From Melioribacter sp. (GTDB lineage Bacteria; Bacteroidota; Ignavibacteria; Ignavibacteriales; Melioribacteraceae), in the NCBI GenBank assembly GCA_023250955.1, contig JAHEZQ010000034.1, positions 1 through 43,903 on the forward strand: a stretch of DNA of 43,903 nt, written 5' to 3'. Below the pieces are notes generated by a model. That model searched no databases, was not told the origin of the DNA, and worked only from the letters and a program-made list of their open reading frames with translations. Below are positions 8,160-17,195 of this stretch, one piece after another. A program made the position numbers and the translations under genes. Numbering within the stretch: the stretch's first letter is position 1; the number at the start of each line of letters is the position of its first letter.

Positions 8160-10346
8160 ATGAGTAAAAAGAAAAAAGAAAAAATCGTAAAACAAGAAAC
8201 ACCAACGCAACGCTTATCAGGCATCATAAAAAGTTGCCGTAAGATTATGCGTAAAGACAAAGGCATGAATGGTGATGCAGACCGTTTGCCAATGCTTACA
8301 TGGATTATGTTTCTAAAATTTCTTGACGACAACGAACAGTTGCAAGAAGTGAACGCAGATTTAGAAGGAAAGAAATATAAACCTGCAATTGCAAAACCTT
8401 ATCGGTGGAGTGATTGGGCAAGAGATAAAAATCTTACAGGTGATGATTTACTTGCGTTCATCAATAATGAAACTGTAAAACTTGCAGACGGAAAAGAACG
8501 GACAGGGTTGCTTTATTACTTGCGTGGCTTGCAAAGTGAAACAGGAACAGAACGCAAAGATGTAATCGCAACAGTTTTTAAAGGAGTAATAAACCGAATG
8601 ATTAACGGTTACTTGTTGCGTGATGTAATAAACAAGATTGATGAAATACATTTCACCAACAACGAAGAAGTAAATACACTCTCTCACTTGTATGAGAGCA
8701 TACTCAAAGAGATGCGTGATGCAAGCGGAGATGCAGGAGAATTTTATACGCCACGACCAGTTGTAAAATTTATGGTTGACATGCTTGACCCACAAATTGG
8801 CGAAATAGTTTTAGACCCAGCCGCAGGCACAGGAGGATTTTTAGTTGAAACATTTGAGCATTTAAAAAAGCAAGTCAAAACAGTTGGACAAAAAAATATT
8901 CTGCAACGTAAATCTTTGTTCGGTGGAGAAGCAAAACCACTTCCCTATTTGTTGTGCCAAATGAATTTGCTTTTGCATGGTTTGGAATATCCAAACATTG
9001 ACAGCGGAAACAGTTTGCGTTTTCCTTTGCGTGATATTAGCGACAAAGACAGAGTGAATATTGTTTTAACTAATCCACCTTTCGGTGGAGAAGAAGAAAA
9101 AGGAATCTTAAATAATTTTCCAGAAGATAAACGAACTTCTGAAACAGCATTTCTTTTTCTTCAAATGATAATGCGAAAGTTGAAAAGGAAAACACCAACA
9201 ACAGACGGAGGCAAAGCAGCAATCGTAGTTCCTAAAGGAACATTATTTACAGACGGAGTTTCAGCAAGAATCATGGAACAACTTCTAAAAGATTTTGAAG
9301 TTAATACGATAGTAAAATTAGCAGAAGGAGTTTTTGAACCCTACACATCAATAACCTCTTATTTAATTTTCTTCAATCATACAGGAAACCCAACTAAGAA
9401 AATTTGGTATTACGAAATCATTCCGTCAGAGCAAAGAAAAAAATACAGCAAGACAAAACCAATTTACTATGAAGAGTTTGACGAAATAAAAAAGTGGTGG
9501 AACAAAAGAAAGAAGAATGAAAATTGTTGGACTGTTTCTATTGATGAAATTTTGCAGAGAGATGAAAAAGAAAATTTATCAGTTAATCTTGACTTCAAAA
9601 ATCCGAACAAAGATTACGTAGTTACTTATGCAGACCCACTTGATACTGCAGATGATTTAATTGAAAAACAAAAATCTGTTACAAGTGAACTGCAAGAAAT
9701 AAAAACCGAACTTGATAATTTCTATTCAACCCTTTCAGAGAAATTTGATTTAGTTCCGCTTTCATTAGTTTTGAAACAATACAGAGTTGAAACTTGGATT
9801 GAGGACAATATAAATTACAAGCAGCTAACTATTTCAAAGTATGAAGGCATAAAACAGAGAGGACATAAACTTGGGTACGACATTGGAAGAAAAAGGCAAT
9901 TCATTGTGGATTTGGATAAATATCCAAATTCGATTCTTTACACAAGACAAACACTTCAACAAGACGAAGCAATTGGTTTAGCACCTTATGAAGTGAATGG
10001 CTGTATCACGACTGAAAACATGCCTATGTTCACAGTTACAGAAGCAGAGCCATTGTATGTTCATTATTTTTTCAAGTCAAACTTTTTTTTGAAACAGTTA
10101 CATAAAACGTCTGCAAAGGGAACTTCACAACAAACAATTCATGAGGATACATTTTTGACTTACTTAATTCCATTACCTGAACCCAATATTCAAAAGGAAG
10201 TAATTCGTTTGTTAGAGAAAGTAATTAAACTCAAAGAAGCACAAGAGGAAATAAGTAAATCATTATCCGAATTGTTTCCAGCAGTTTTGCAAAAAACATT
10301 TTCTGAAGAAACTATTCAACCAAAGAAAGAATTATTGAAAGCATAG
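8160..10346 (+). CDS. hsdM: Fused type I DNA methylase and specificity subunit (HsdM-HsdS)
   Basis: 728 residues. Residues 15-110 are the HsdM N-terminal helical domain (RLPMLTWIMFLKFLDD). The N6-adenine methylase core holds GEFYTPRPVV (193-202), the S-adenosylmethionine motif DPAAGTGG (219-226) and the catalytic NPPF (305-308). From about 530 to 715 it changes to a specificity-subunit target-recognition domain plus conserved helix (AKGTSQQTIHEDTFLTYLIP, then KLKEAQEEISKSLSELFPAV). Normal HsdS has two recognition domains; here there is one, fused to HsdM, so a dimer reading a symmetric site is likely (inference). It follows hsdR by 9 bases in one operon. Confidence 0.92.
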   Translation: MSKKKKEKIVKQETPTQRLSGIIKSCRKIMRKDKGMNGDADRLPMLTWIMFLKFLDDNEQLQEVNADLEGKKYKPAIAKPYRWSDWARDKNLTGDDLLAFINNETVKLADGKERTGLLYYLRGLQSETGTERKDVIATVFKGVINRMINGYLLRDVINKIDEIHFTNNEEVNTLSHLYESILKEMRDASGDAGEFYTPRPVVKFMVDMLDPQIGEIVLDPAAGTGGFLVETFEHLKKQVKTVGQKNILQRKSLFGGEAKPLPYLLCQMNLLLHGLEYPNIDSGNSLRFPLRDISDKDRVNIVLTNPPFGGEEEKGILNNFPEDKRTSETAFLFLQMIMRKLKRKTPTTDGGKAAIVVPKGTLFTDGVSARIMEQLLKDFEVNTIVKLAEGVFEPYTSITSYLIFFNHTGNPTKKIWYYEIIPSEQRKKYSKTKPIYYEEFDEIKKWWNKRKKNENCWTVSIDEILQRDEKENLSVNLDFKNPNKDYVVTYADPLDTADDLIEKQKSVTSELQEIKTELDNFYSTLSEKFDLVPLSLVLKQYRVETWIEDNINYKQLTISKYEGIKQRGHKLGYDIGRKRQFIVDLDKYPNSILYTRQTLQQDEAIGLAPYEVNGCITTENMPMFTVTEAEPLYVHYFFKSNFFLKQLHKTSAKGTSQQTIHEDTFLTYLIPLPEPNIQKEVIRLLEKVIKLKEAQEEISKSLSELFPAVLQKTFSEETIQPKKELLKA

Positions 10347-10366
10347 AATGAAACCAAGAATATTTG

Positions 10367-11614
10367 ATGCCACCAATAAATTTATCTATTGAATATTATG
10401 ACACGGCACAGCGAAACCTCTTTCAAGGTTTTCCCAACGCTGCAACTTTGAACAATCTTGTTCAGAACGGAATTACAATTTCAAGAGATGAATTTCTTGC
10501 TTACATGATGTTCACAGAGCAGATGGACAGAAACGGCTTCAGAACTTACAATGATTTACAAGGAAGAATTCGAAACAGGATAGGCGACATTGACGATTTC
10601 CTTTCATTCAACAACGGAAGTGTTCAAGCAAGAATAATTGGCAATGATATGATGCAAATTGGCTTTACAGAAAGAATCGGTGTTGCTCTTGGATTGTGTG
10701 TTATTAATAAGATTCATGGATTGACAGCCGCTGATTGGAAAAAAATACCAACAGCACCAGGGAGAGGTGGACATCCAACATTTGATTTTGAAATTCCTGT
10801 CGCATCAACAGGAAGTAATTTTATACAGGCAGAAAATAAAGGAAGCGCAGTTACTGATAATCTTTTGCAAAATGCGTCTGTACAAACCCATTACAGAGGA
10901 ATTCAAACTAAAAAGGAATATGTAAGAAAAGAAGAAGCAAAAAGACAAATCCCTATTCATCAAAACTTGTATTATGGAACAATTGGCGTTTTAGATAACA
11001 AAGCTAACAGCATAGTAAAAGTCTGGCTTGTTGACCCGCCTGCTTTTGAAATTGAAATAAAACCTAAAAAATACAAATTACTTGCACGACTTCATTACTA
11101 CTTAGACGAATTCAGAAATATCGGAGTAAGAGAAAAAATTATAAAGGCTTTGGAAATACGTATTAAGGAAATTGAAAATAGTGATGACTACTTAAAGTTT
11201 AACAATGTTCACTTGGATTATCCTCCGCTAAGAGGGTTCCACCTTTTTATGGATGGAAAAATGTTTGCAGCAGTTGACCTTAATGAAGCGTTTGGTCGAA
11301 TTTTTCTTGTTGTACGAGAGCAAGTGGTTTTGCCTTATATAATAGCATACCCCAAAGCAATTATGAGAATAATAATGCAGCAAAATTTTGAAAGTATTCT
11401 AAATTATGAATACAATCCAGATTTTATCAAAGATAATGTTCAGGTTCTATTGCGTTTAGGTTTAGAAGATTTAGTGGATAAGCAGCTTCCAAGCGGGATG
11501 AAGTTTATTTTCAACGAACGCAGAAAATTTTACGAAACAACATATTTTGGAAAAGTTAGCCATTCTACCGACGGCAGGATTTTTGGTTTATTGAACAATA
11601 ATGATATAAAATAA
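10367..11614 (+). CDS. Third protein of the restriction operon, unknown, possible nuclease motif
   Basis: 415 residues from the ATG at 10367; a TTG at 10364 directly precedes it and is less likely. I do not recognise a family. Residues 137-160 read HPTFDFEIP...FIQAENKGS, a strand-Asp...strand-Glu-x-Lys spacing (D141, E157, K159) that resembles a PD-(D/E)xK nuclease core. The resemblance is weak and untested. Residues 205-350 are mixed alpha/beta (TIGVLDNK, VKVWLVDPP). It lies 20 bases after hsdMS and must be co-transcribed with it. It may be an accessory nuclease, a restriction modulator or an unrelated passenger. Confidence 0.75.
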   Translation: MPPINLSIEYYDTAQRNLFQGFPNAATLNNLVQNGITISRDEFLAYMMFTEQMDRNGFRTYNDLQGRIRNRIGDIDDFLSFNNGSVQARIIGNDMMQIGFTERIGVALGLCVINKIHGLTAADWKKIPTAPGRGGHPTFDFEIPVASTGSNFIQAENKGSAVTDNLLQNASVQTHYRGIQTKKEYVRKEEAKRQIPIHQNLYYGTIGVLDNKANSIVKVWLVDPPAFEIEIKPKKYKLLARLHYYLDEFRNIGVREKIIKALEIRIKEIENSDDYLKFNNVHLDYPPLRGFHLFMDGKMFAAVDLNEAFGRIFLVVREQVVLPYIIAYPKAIMRIIMQQNFESILNYEYNPDFIKDNVQVLLRLGLEDLVDKQLPSGMKFIFNERRKFYETTYFGKVSHSTDGRIFGLLNNNDIK

Positions 11615-11772
11615 TATGATTTTTTTTCAACCATAATCAATTCTCACACTAAGTCTTTATATTTTAATTATGTAGCAAGTTTATAGATGCTTTTAAATTT
11701 CGCTTTTCAGGTGAGAGTAAAATCCAGATGTTAGTCTGGTCTATTCACAAGTGTATTACTATTTTATGAATT

Positions 11773-12660
11773 TTATGCTTTTATATAAAAATGATTTTGA
11801 CATGGAATTTTAATCTTAATAACATCCTTTATAATCCCTTCTCTCTCTACAATTTTTATACAGTCAGAGTATGGCTCAAACTGAAGGCAATCATATATTT
11901 TCTTATAAGTATTATTTTTAAAATATGTTCTAATTAATCTTAATATTCTATAAATGTCTGGTACGCCCGCATCATAATTTAGGACAGTTGGTTCGTTCCA
12001 CAATTCTTCGGGAATCAATCCGAGTGATGTAATAACGATTTTATGTGCTTTATCATAATCTATACCTTGTTTACTTAGTATAGTTTTAATTTTTTTATGT
12101 GTGATTGATTCATTATAAGGTCTTTTTAGTGCACATGGTAATAATAAGGCAATGCTTTTTGTACTCTTCAATAAAAGAATTTTCTTTTCTAATTTTTTAA
12201 TACTAGGTCTTCCATGAGCTAACCAGCTATTCAATAATAGTTTCTTTTTCCTTTTATTCATTGAAGATGATGTAAATTCTTTGATTTCTTCATTAATATA
12301 TTTTTGGTTGAGATTAATTTTGTTATCTGCTATATAAATAAAATCACTAATAATAGGGTCATATACACTCATTGATTCAATTAAACTTCTAAGCATGCCC
12401 ATTTTTTTCGCACTCGATGTAATCTCTAGAAATTGTTTTGGAGGAAGGTCTGAAACAAATGGAATATATTCTCTAGGTACAGTATAGCCGTTCCATTTTA
12501 CTCTATACCATTCAAAAATTGGTACCCAATGTAATGGGAAATTACAGAATCGAATTTTCTCTCTATTTTCAATAGTATTTTTCACTAATCTGGGGAGAGT
12601 AGAATTTCCCGCATACCAATCTTTTCTTAGTGAAGTAAAAAAGAAATCTTTATAATTCAT
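11773..12660 (-). CDS. ArcS-like protein (archaeosine-synthase-type domain), island encoded
   Basis: 295 residues. Residues 175-188 read PCALKRPYNESITH. This fits PC-x3-(K/R)PY-x2-S-x2-H, the signature of archaeal ArcS, which adds lysine to preQ0 in tRNA on the way to archaeosine. Downstream, HKIVITSLGLIPEELW (206-221) and NYDAGVP (228-234) match the ArcS family pattern of a 'P/SLG-x-xP-x-EL ... YD' strand-loop. The ArcS Pre-PUA/PUA parts are not seen; the first 165 residues are unrelated to anything I know. AGAGGA in the end of the upstream gene serves as its ribosome site. It is last of three tightly spaced genes with a TGT-like enzyme. Likely role: further modification of a 7-deazaguanine base inserted by that enzyme. 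Confidence 0.8.
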   Translation of the reverse strand: MNYKDFFFTSLRKDWYAGNSTLPRLVKNTIENREKIRFCNFPLHWVPIFEWYRVKWNGYTVPREYIPFVSDLPPKQFLEITSSAKKMGMLRSLIESMSVYDPIISDFIYIADNKINLNQKYINEEIKEFTSSSMNKRKKKLLLNSWLAHGRPSIKKLEKKILLLKSTKSIALLLPCALKRPYNESITHKKIKTILSKQGIDYDKAHKIVITSLGLIPEELWNEPTVLNYDAGVPDIYRILRLIRTYFKNNTYKKIYDCLQFEPYSDCIKIVEREGIIKDVIKIKIPCQNHFYIKA

Positions 12661-12670
12661 TTAAGTCCTC

Positions 12671-14188
12671 TCATTCCATAAAGTCCCCAGATAAACTAAT
12701 GCCCCAGGGTTTGATTATTAATAATTCACAATAACATTTATCCCCAGTTATTTTTTTTATTGGACATTCAGTAGTCACGTCATTGATATTGTCACTTTTA
12801 CTAGCCTCAAGACAAAATCGCTTTGCATGATTATATATCCACAAATCAATCAAATCAAAGATGTGGTAGTCTTTAATATCAATTAGCTTTCTGCCAAAAA
12901 TAAATTCAATAACATCTTTCTCTGGAATTTTAATATAAGGAGAGTGGATAAGGTCACTAAAAGATTTAACAATTCTATTTAAAGTTGACTTAACTAGTAC
13001 TTCAAAACTTTTATCAATTTTAATTCTAGTAACATGGTCTAGAATTTTTAGGCATCGAGTATTTAGTATAAATGCAGCGATTCCTGCATTGAATGGATAT
13101 TGGATGTCCTTCAAGTATAGTTTTTTCCATATCTCATTTCGAGCAGCAATTTTTACGAAAAGTTGAGTTATTCTTTGATTCTTTGAACTACGGCTTATTT
13201 CCTTAAATCTACGGAGTCTAACGAATAGTAACATTTTAGATACTTTATTGAAGAAAGGTATAAATGCTAACTGATAGGCATTCCCATCATATTTTTTGAC
13301 CAATCTATTTATTTCATTGTTGACCCCATCTCTAATTGCAACATCATTTGGCATATTTGCACCAAGATTTATTAATTCTTCAATATAATCTTTCTTTTCA
13401 ATAACACATGTTTTAATAAAATTAATGCTAAATGGTTTTTTGTCAGCATAAGCAACTTTAGCTAATTCTTTCCAAAATAATTGATATTGGGCACGTTTTG
13501 CACCCTGATATAATCTTGAAAAACTTTCAAATACTACTCCGATAAAAACATAATTTGCAATTTCAATAATGGGTAGTTTTTGCTTATCTAGTGTAGGAGC
13601 TTGAAAATACAATTCAAAATAAGCAGAATGTCTCTGTTGGGTTTTACCTTCTTCCAAAAGTATTTTTTGGATATCACTTCCTATGGTGTTGATTTTTTCG
13701 TCATCAAAAACTCCCATCCAATTGAAGTTATGTACATTGATAAAATTCTCAGCGCATATCCAACCGACAGAATTTCTTACTCGTGGTATAAGCTTAAGAA
13801 TTTTTAATAACAAATTGGATATTAATTTCTCTTGTAATTCAAAGTTAATTAGTAACAACACTAATGAAATATAAATTTGATACTCCAGCAAACTAGACAA
13901 TAAACTATGTTGAGTAGGTGTTTTATCAACAGATATTAGACCACAGATATTACTAAATAAAAAGTAAATACTTATTATAAACAGAATATAGAGGAGGAAT
14001 GACATTAAGCGATTAAACCATTTAACTATTATATTGTATGGAAATCCAATATCGCCTAATTCTATCTTTACATTTTTCATTCGTTGATGTTGTGCTAAAA
14101 TTGTTTCTCTTGCTTTAAAGATTCCAGTAATTGCTGAATAGACAACTGCTGCTAAACTTAGTGTAGTTTTTATAAGCTCACTTTCCAT
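12671..14188 (-). CDS. Membrane-anchored protein of unknown family in the TGT/ArcS operon
   Basis: 505 residues, family not recognised. Two transmembrane helices are evident at about 61-84 (LMSFLLYILFIISIYFLF) and 98-117 (LEYQIYISLVLLLINF); residues 5-25 are also apolar. The remaining ~380 residues are probably cytoplasmic, helical and basic (RLRRFKEISRSSKNQR), with IKTCVIEKKDYIEELINLGA recalling a short repeat. Near the C-terminus, CPIKKITGDKCYCE holds three Cys. AGGAG before the ATG overlaps the stop codon region of the TGT-like gene, and the next gene starts 10 bases after it, so the trio is one operon. It may be a membrane effector or anchor for a nucleic-acid modification system (inference). 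Confidence 0.8.
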   Translation of the reverse strand: MESELIKTTLSLAAVVYSAITGIFKARETILAQHQRMKNVKIELGDIGFPYNIIVKWFNRLMSFLLYILFIISIYFLFSNICGLISVDKTPTQHSLLSSLLEYQIYISLVLLLINFELQEKLISNLLLKILKLIPRVRNSVGWICAENFINVHNFNWMGVFDDEKINTIGSDIQKILLEEGKTQQRHSAYFELYFQAPTLDKQKLPIIEIANYVFIGVVFESFSRLYQGAKRAQYQLFWKELAKVAYADKKPFSINFIKTCVIEKKDYIEELINLGANMPNDVAIRDGVNNEINRLVKKYDGNAYQLAFIPFFNKVSKMLLFVRLRRFKEISRSSKNQRITQLFVKIAARNEIWKKLYLKDIQYPFNAGIAAFILNTRCLKILDHVTRIKIDKSFEVLVKSTLNRIVKSFSDLIHSPYIKIPEKDVIEFIFGRKLIDIKDYHIFDLIDLWIYNHAKRFCLEASKSDNINDVTTECPIKKITGDKCYCELLIIKPWGISLSGDFME

Positions 14189-14197
14189 TTTTTACTC

Positions 14198-15319
14198 CTA
14201 TTGCAACTTTGGAATTATAATTTCATTTAATATACGAGTAAAGAATTCCGATTTTTTTAATCTATCCGCTACAAATTGATAGTGTCGTTTCATATTTATT
14301 GCTTTTCTAAGGTTTTCTATTTCTGAAATAAAAACATAAGCATTATGAGTTGCTCTAGCTACTGCAAATTTTTGAAGTGTAGACAAACGATTCCGCATAT
14401 TTTTTTCTGAGCAGAATGGACATCCACAATTAGATAACAATTCTAGTTCATTATCATCTAATTTTCTACGATATCTAGTCAGACTAACAATTTTACTTAC
14501 GTTTCTATTTGTTGACCCTGGTAAAATAATTTCACCGAAGGCAGCTTTTGTTCTCCACGAGGTTGAATCGAAAGAATCAACTCCTAACATTGAAAGTAAG
14601 TATATTGTGCTTAAACTACCTGCTCCAAACGCATGTAAAATTAAATCTGAATTATTTTTTTTTATTGCTAGCATTAAGTCAGATATGAAATCCCACCTCC
14701 CCAATTTAGGCGATACTTTCTTTTTATATATACTAAATTTGTCGCCAATAAAACTATTCATAAATAGAGGGACTAAACTACCAACTCCCAGTATTTTTAA
14801 AGCTGGATTTATCTGACGAATCTGTTCCAATCTTTTTTGTACTAAGTTTTTATTATAAGTATGTAAAATTGGAATAAGATTTAGTAAAGAATTTGATTCA
14901 AACATGTAACGAGTATTTTGTATTGTTTTTGTCCATCGTCTATAATTAGAAGTATTTGTTGCTAAGGGGCTAAGCGGAATATCAAGAATTGCAGCAAATT
15001 CAGGAACTAACTCTTTATATAATATTAGTAAATCATTAACATCTACTTTACTTTTGCCAGTTCGTTGGAATAAAAATCCACCAGAATCTAAAAAAATATT
15101 TCCCTTAAAATTCAACATTTTTTTTATTCCAATATTTTTAGCTTTTTCTGTCACTCTTGGTTTTTGATAAAAATTGTATGCATTTAGCATCAGCCCTGGA
15201 CAATAATCAAGATGGTTCCAAACTTTAATTGATTGGAATAAATCATGCCCTAACCAAATAACAGGAGTTGTTATTGATGAATCATCGAGAGATATTCTAT
15301 TAATTTTACCTAAACCCAT
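14198..15319 (-). CDS. TGT-like transglycosylase (DpdA-like candidate), operon first gene
   Basis: 373 residues with the tRNA-guanine transglycosylase plan. IFLDSGGFLFQ (75-85) carries the conserved Asp78, LDIPLSP (112-118) matches the D-x-x-x-x-P motif that contacts the base, and ILGVGSLVP (176-184) the glycine loop. GVDSFDSTSWRTKAAFGE (246-263) has Asp251 at the nucleophile position. The zinc site is C298-G-C300-PF-C303 with H325 in ATHNAY. It is much diverged from housekeeping TGT. The family exchanges guanine for preQ1, queuine or preQ0 in tRNA; DpdA members do so in DNA. With an ArcS-like protein two genes on and a restriction operon beside it, DNA or a specific RNA is the likelier target. 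No strong ribosome site precedes the ATG. Confidence 0.85.
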   Translation of the reverse strand: MGLGKINRISLDDSSITTPVIWLGHDLFQSIKVWNHLDYCPGLMLNAYNFYQKPRVTEKAKNIGIKKMLNFKGNIFLDSGGFLFQRTGKSKVDVNDLLILYKELVPEFAAILDIPLSPLATNTSNYRRWTKTIQNTRYMFESNSLLNLIPILHTYNKNLVQKRLEQIRQINPALKILGVGSLVPLFMNSFIGDKFSIYKKKVSPKLGRWDFISDLMLAIKKNNSDLILHAFGAGSLSTIYLLSMLGVDSFDSTSWRTKAAFGEIILPGSTNRNVSKIVSLTRYRRKLDDNELELLSNCGCPFCSEKNMRNRLSTLQKFAVARATHNAYVFISEIENLRKAINMKRHYQFVADRLKKSEFFTRILNEIIIPKLQ

Positions 15320-15720
15320 AAAAAAGATTCTAATTTTTTCGTTTCAATCTCACCAATTTATTAATGTAAAATTATTTTTTATGCAATAGTTAGTGGTATT
15401 TTGGAAAGTGTTCTGAATGTGAGACATCCCCTTAAGATACCCCAAACCTTTTTAATAAGAAAACATACTCATCTGTAAAAATTATAATATTAAATTCATT
15501 AGTATTCAATTCTAAAATCATTATAACTTAATGAAGTAATATCATTCATTCAATAAAAATCAATTTTTACCTAAAATCTTTTTATCTCAATTATTGAGTA
15601 AATTGATAGATACTCTTAAGTCTTCGCTTCTTGATAGGTATATATCTGAGTAGTAGGAGAATTCAGCTTAATACATAATATTGAAATACAAATAATTCTA
15701 TCTAACAATTATATAGATTC
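15320..15720. other. Non-coding upstream region of the TGT/ArcS operon
   Basis: About 400 very AT-rich bases with stop codons in all frames and no RNA gene that I can see. It must hold the promoter of the minus-strand operon starting at 15319, but no TAnnTTTG element was found in the near upstream. An untranslated RNA cannot be excluded. Confidence 0.45.
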
Positions 15721-16038
15721 TTAATTCACAAGAGGATTTACAACTAGACAACCTTCAGCGATTGCTAATGTCATTGGATAATACTTTGTAAACGAACCAC
15801 TCCCAGTCTCAATTACACAATGAATATCTTCGTCTTTATTATTAACGATAAATTTATAGAACTGTGAAGGGGCACAAGTGACATATACTTTAATACTTAT
15901 ATTTTTATGATTTGGATTGCTTGGAGGGAATACTTCACCAATAAATGTTTCCTCATTTAAATTAGCTTCCCATTCGTTCAATCCAAGTTTTCTTAACAAT
16001 TTTACATCACGTTCGTATGGTTTGCCTTTATTGAACAT
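15721..16038 (-). CDS. Hypothetical protein between integrase and TGT operon
   Basis: 105 residues, no family recognised. The N-terminus is basic and helical (YERDVKLLRKLGLNEWEA); the rest is beta-rich (ISIKVYVTCAPSQFYKFIV and TGSGSFTKYYPMTLAIAEG). There is no signal peptide or membrane segment. AAGGAGA precedes the ATG at the right distance, supporting a real gene. It lies downstream of the integrase on the same strand with about 60 bases between, so the two may be co-transcribed. It may be an excision factor or an island regulator, but nothing shows this. Confidence 0.6.
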   Translation of the reverse strand: MFNKGKPYERDVKLLRKLGLNEWEANLNEETFIGEVFPPSNPNHKNISIKVYVTCAPSQFYKFIVNNKDEDIHCVIETGSGSFTKYYPMTLAIAEGCLVVNPLVN

Positions 16039-16098
16039 TTGAATCTCCTTGTAGTTCTTAACAAATATTTAATTAATATATCAGTTAATCGGGAAAAA

Positions 16099-17118
16099 TC
16101 ATGTAGCCATATTATTAATTTTATTTACTGAATTTAATGAATCTTCGCTTCTAAGATGAGAGTATATTTCAGTTGTCTTTATATCTGAATGACCTAGTAA
16201 TTTACTTACTTGATAAATAGAAACACCAGCTTGTACAAGCCAACTTGCAAACGTATGTCTTAGCGAATGGAAGTTTAATTTATTATTTAACTCTGACTTA
16301 ATAATATAATATCTGAATTTTCTTAGTAACTGACATGGTGTAATTTCTCTTCCGTTTATTGTAAATACTTTTTGACCAATCTTAATTCCATTTCGTTTAT
16401 TCAGAACAGCTAATGAATTATCATTTAATGGAATAGTCCTTATTTTTTTGCTTTTTGTAATATGGGTTCTATTATCAAGAATTATCATACGTTCTTGAAT
16501 ATTAACCTGACTCCATTCAAGTGATAATATTTCCATTTGTCTTAAACCGGTATTAACAGCAAATTCAATTATATCCTTTATATCCACTTCTTGAATTTGA
16601 TTCACTAATAATGAAAACTCCTCCTTAGTGAAATAAGTAGGTAGTTTCTGAGGCATCTTGAATCGTTTAATTGAAACGCAGGGATTTGAAAGTAAATATT
16701 TTTGACTGATAGCCCAATTAAAACAACTTGATAGATTTATGAGGTCTTTCCTCGCTTGGTAAATAGATGATTTAGTTATTCTGTAGTCTAAATAGTTTCT
16801 AATTAATTTTTCTGAAATATCCATGAGGTTTATATTTTGGCAATATTCACTAAAGTATTTGGATGTAGTAATAAAAGTAGCAGTAGTTTTAATAGTATGT
16901 ATTGATTCAGAATGTTTTATGAATTCTTTACTAAATGAATTGAAATCAATAGGTATATACAATTGTTTTGATTTTTTCTTAATTTCATTAGAGAAGTTTG
17001 TGAGAAACTGGAATGCTTCCTTTTTTAATTTAGACTTAGTTGATATGGCTTGTCTTATTCCATTTCCATCATCATAATAAATATAATAGTATCCGTTAGA
17101 ACGTTTAGATATGAACAT
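16099..17118 (-). CDS. Tyrosine recombinase (island integrase)
   Basis: 339 residues from the ATG at 17118; codons upstream to 17163 are in frame but the protein starts naturally at MFISKRSNGYYYIYY, with AGGA 8 bases before it. The N-terminal half is a SAM-like core-binding domain (60-150). The catalytic domain has Arg193 (NTGLRQMEI), H284-x-x-R287 (FHSLRHTFAS), His310 (LLGHSDIKTT) and the nucleophile Tyr319 (EIYSH), all present. It lies 78 bases inside the right repeat and presumably recombines the 32-bp tRNA-Glu attachment sites. The enzyme breaks and rejoins DNA through a 3'-phosphotyrosine link. It looks functional. Confidence 0.93.
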   Translation of the reverse strand: MFISKRSNGYYYIYYDDGNGIRQAISTKSKLKKEAFQFLTNFSNEIKKKSKQLYIPIDFNSFSKEFIKHSESIHTIKTTATFITTSKYFSEYCQNINLMDISEKLIRNYLDYRITKSSIYQARKDLINLSSCFNWAISQKYLLSNPCVSIKRFKMPQKLPTYFTKEEFSLLVNQIQEVDIKDIIEFAVNTGLRQMEILSLEWSQVNIQERMIILDNRTHITKSKKIRTIPLNDNSLAVLNKRNGIKIGQKVFTINGREITPCQLLRKFRYYIIKSELNNKLNFHSLRHTFASWLVQAGVSIYQVSKLLGHSDIKTTEIYSHLRSEDSLNSVNKINNMAT

Positions 17119-17195
17119 TATTATTAATCCTAATAGGGAAGCAGTCATCAATTGGGTCAACAATGAACTGTAAGTAGTATATATTATTGTAGCTT

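Noticed and set aside
8448-8795. 115-residue minus-strand ORF opposite hsdM
   Set aside because: Antisense of conserved methylase sequence; no start signal and no recognisable features.
11724-11739. CCAGA/TCTGG hairpin between the restriction and ArcS-like genes as terminator
   Set aside because: Only five base pairs, six-base loop and no T-run after it on either strand.
14198-15319. Housekeeping queuine tRNA-ribosyltransferase (tgt)
   Set aside because: Overall sequence is strongly diverged, the gene lies in an island with an ArcS-like partner, and the loop equivalent to the VQGG base-binding motif reads HTYN instead.
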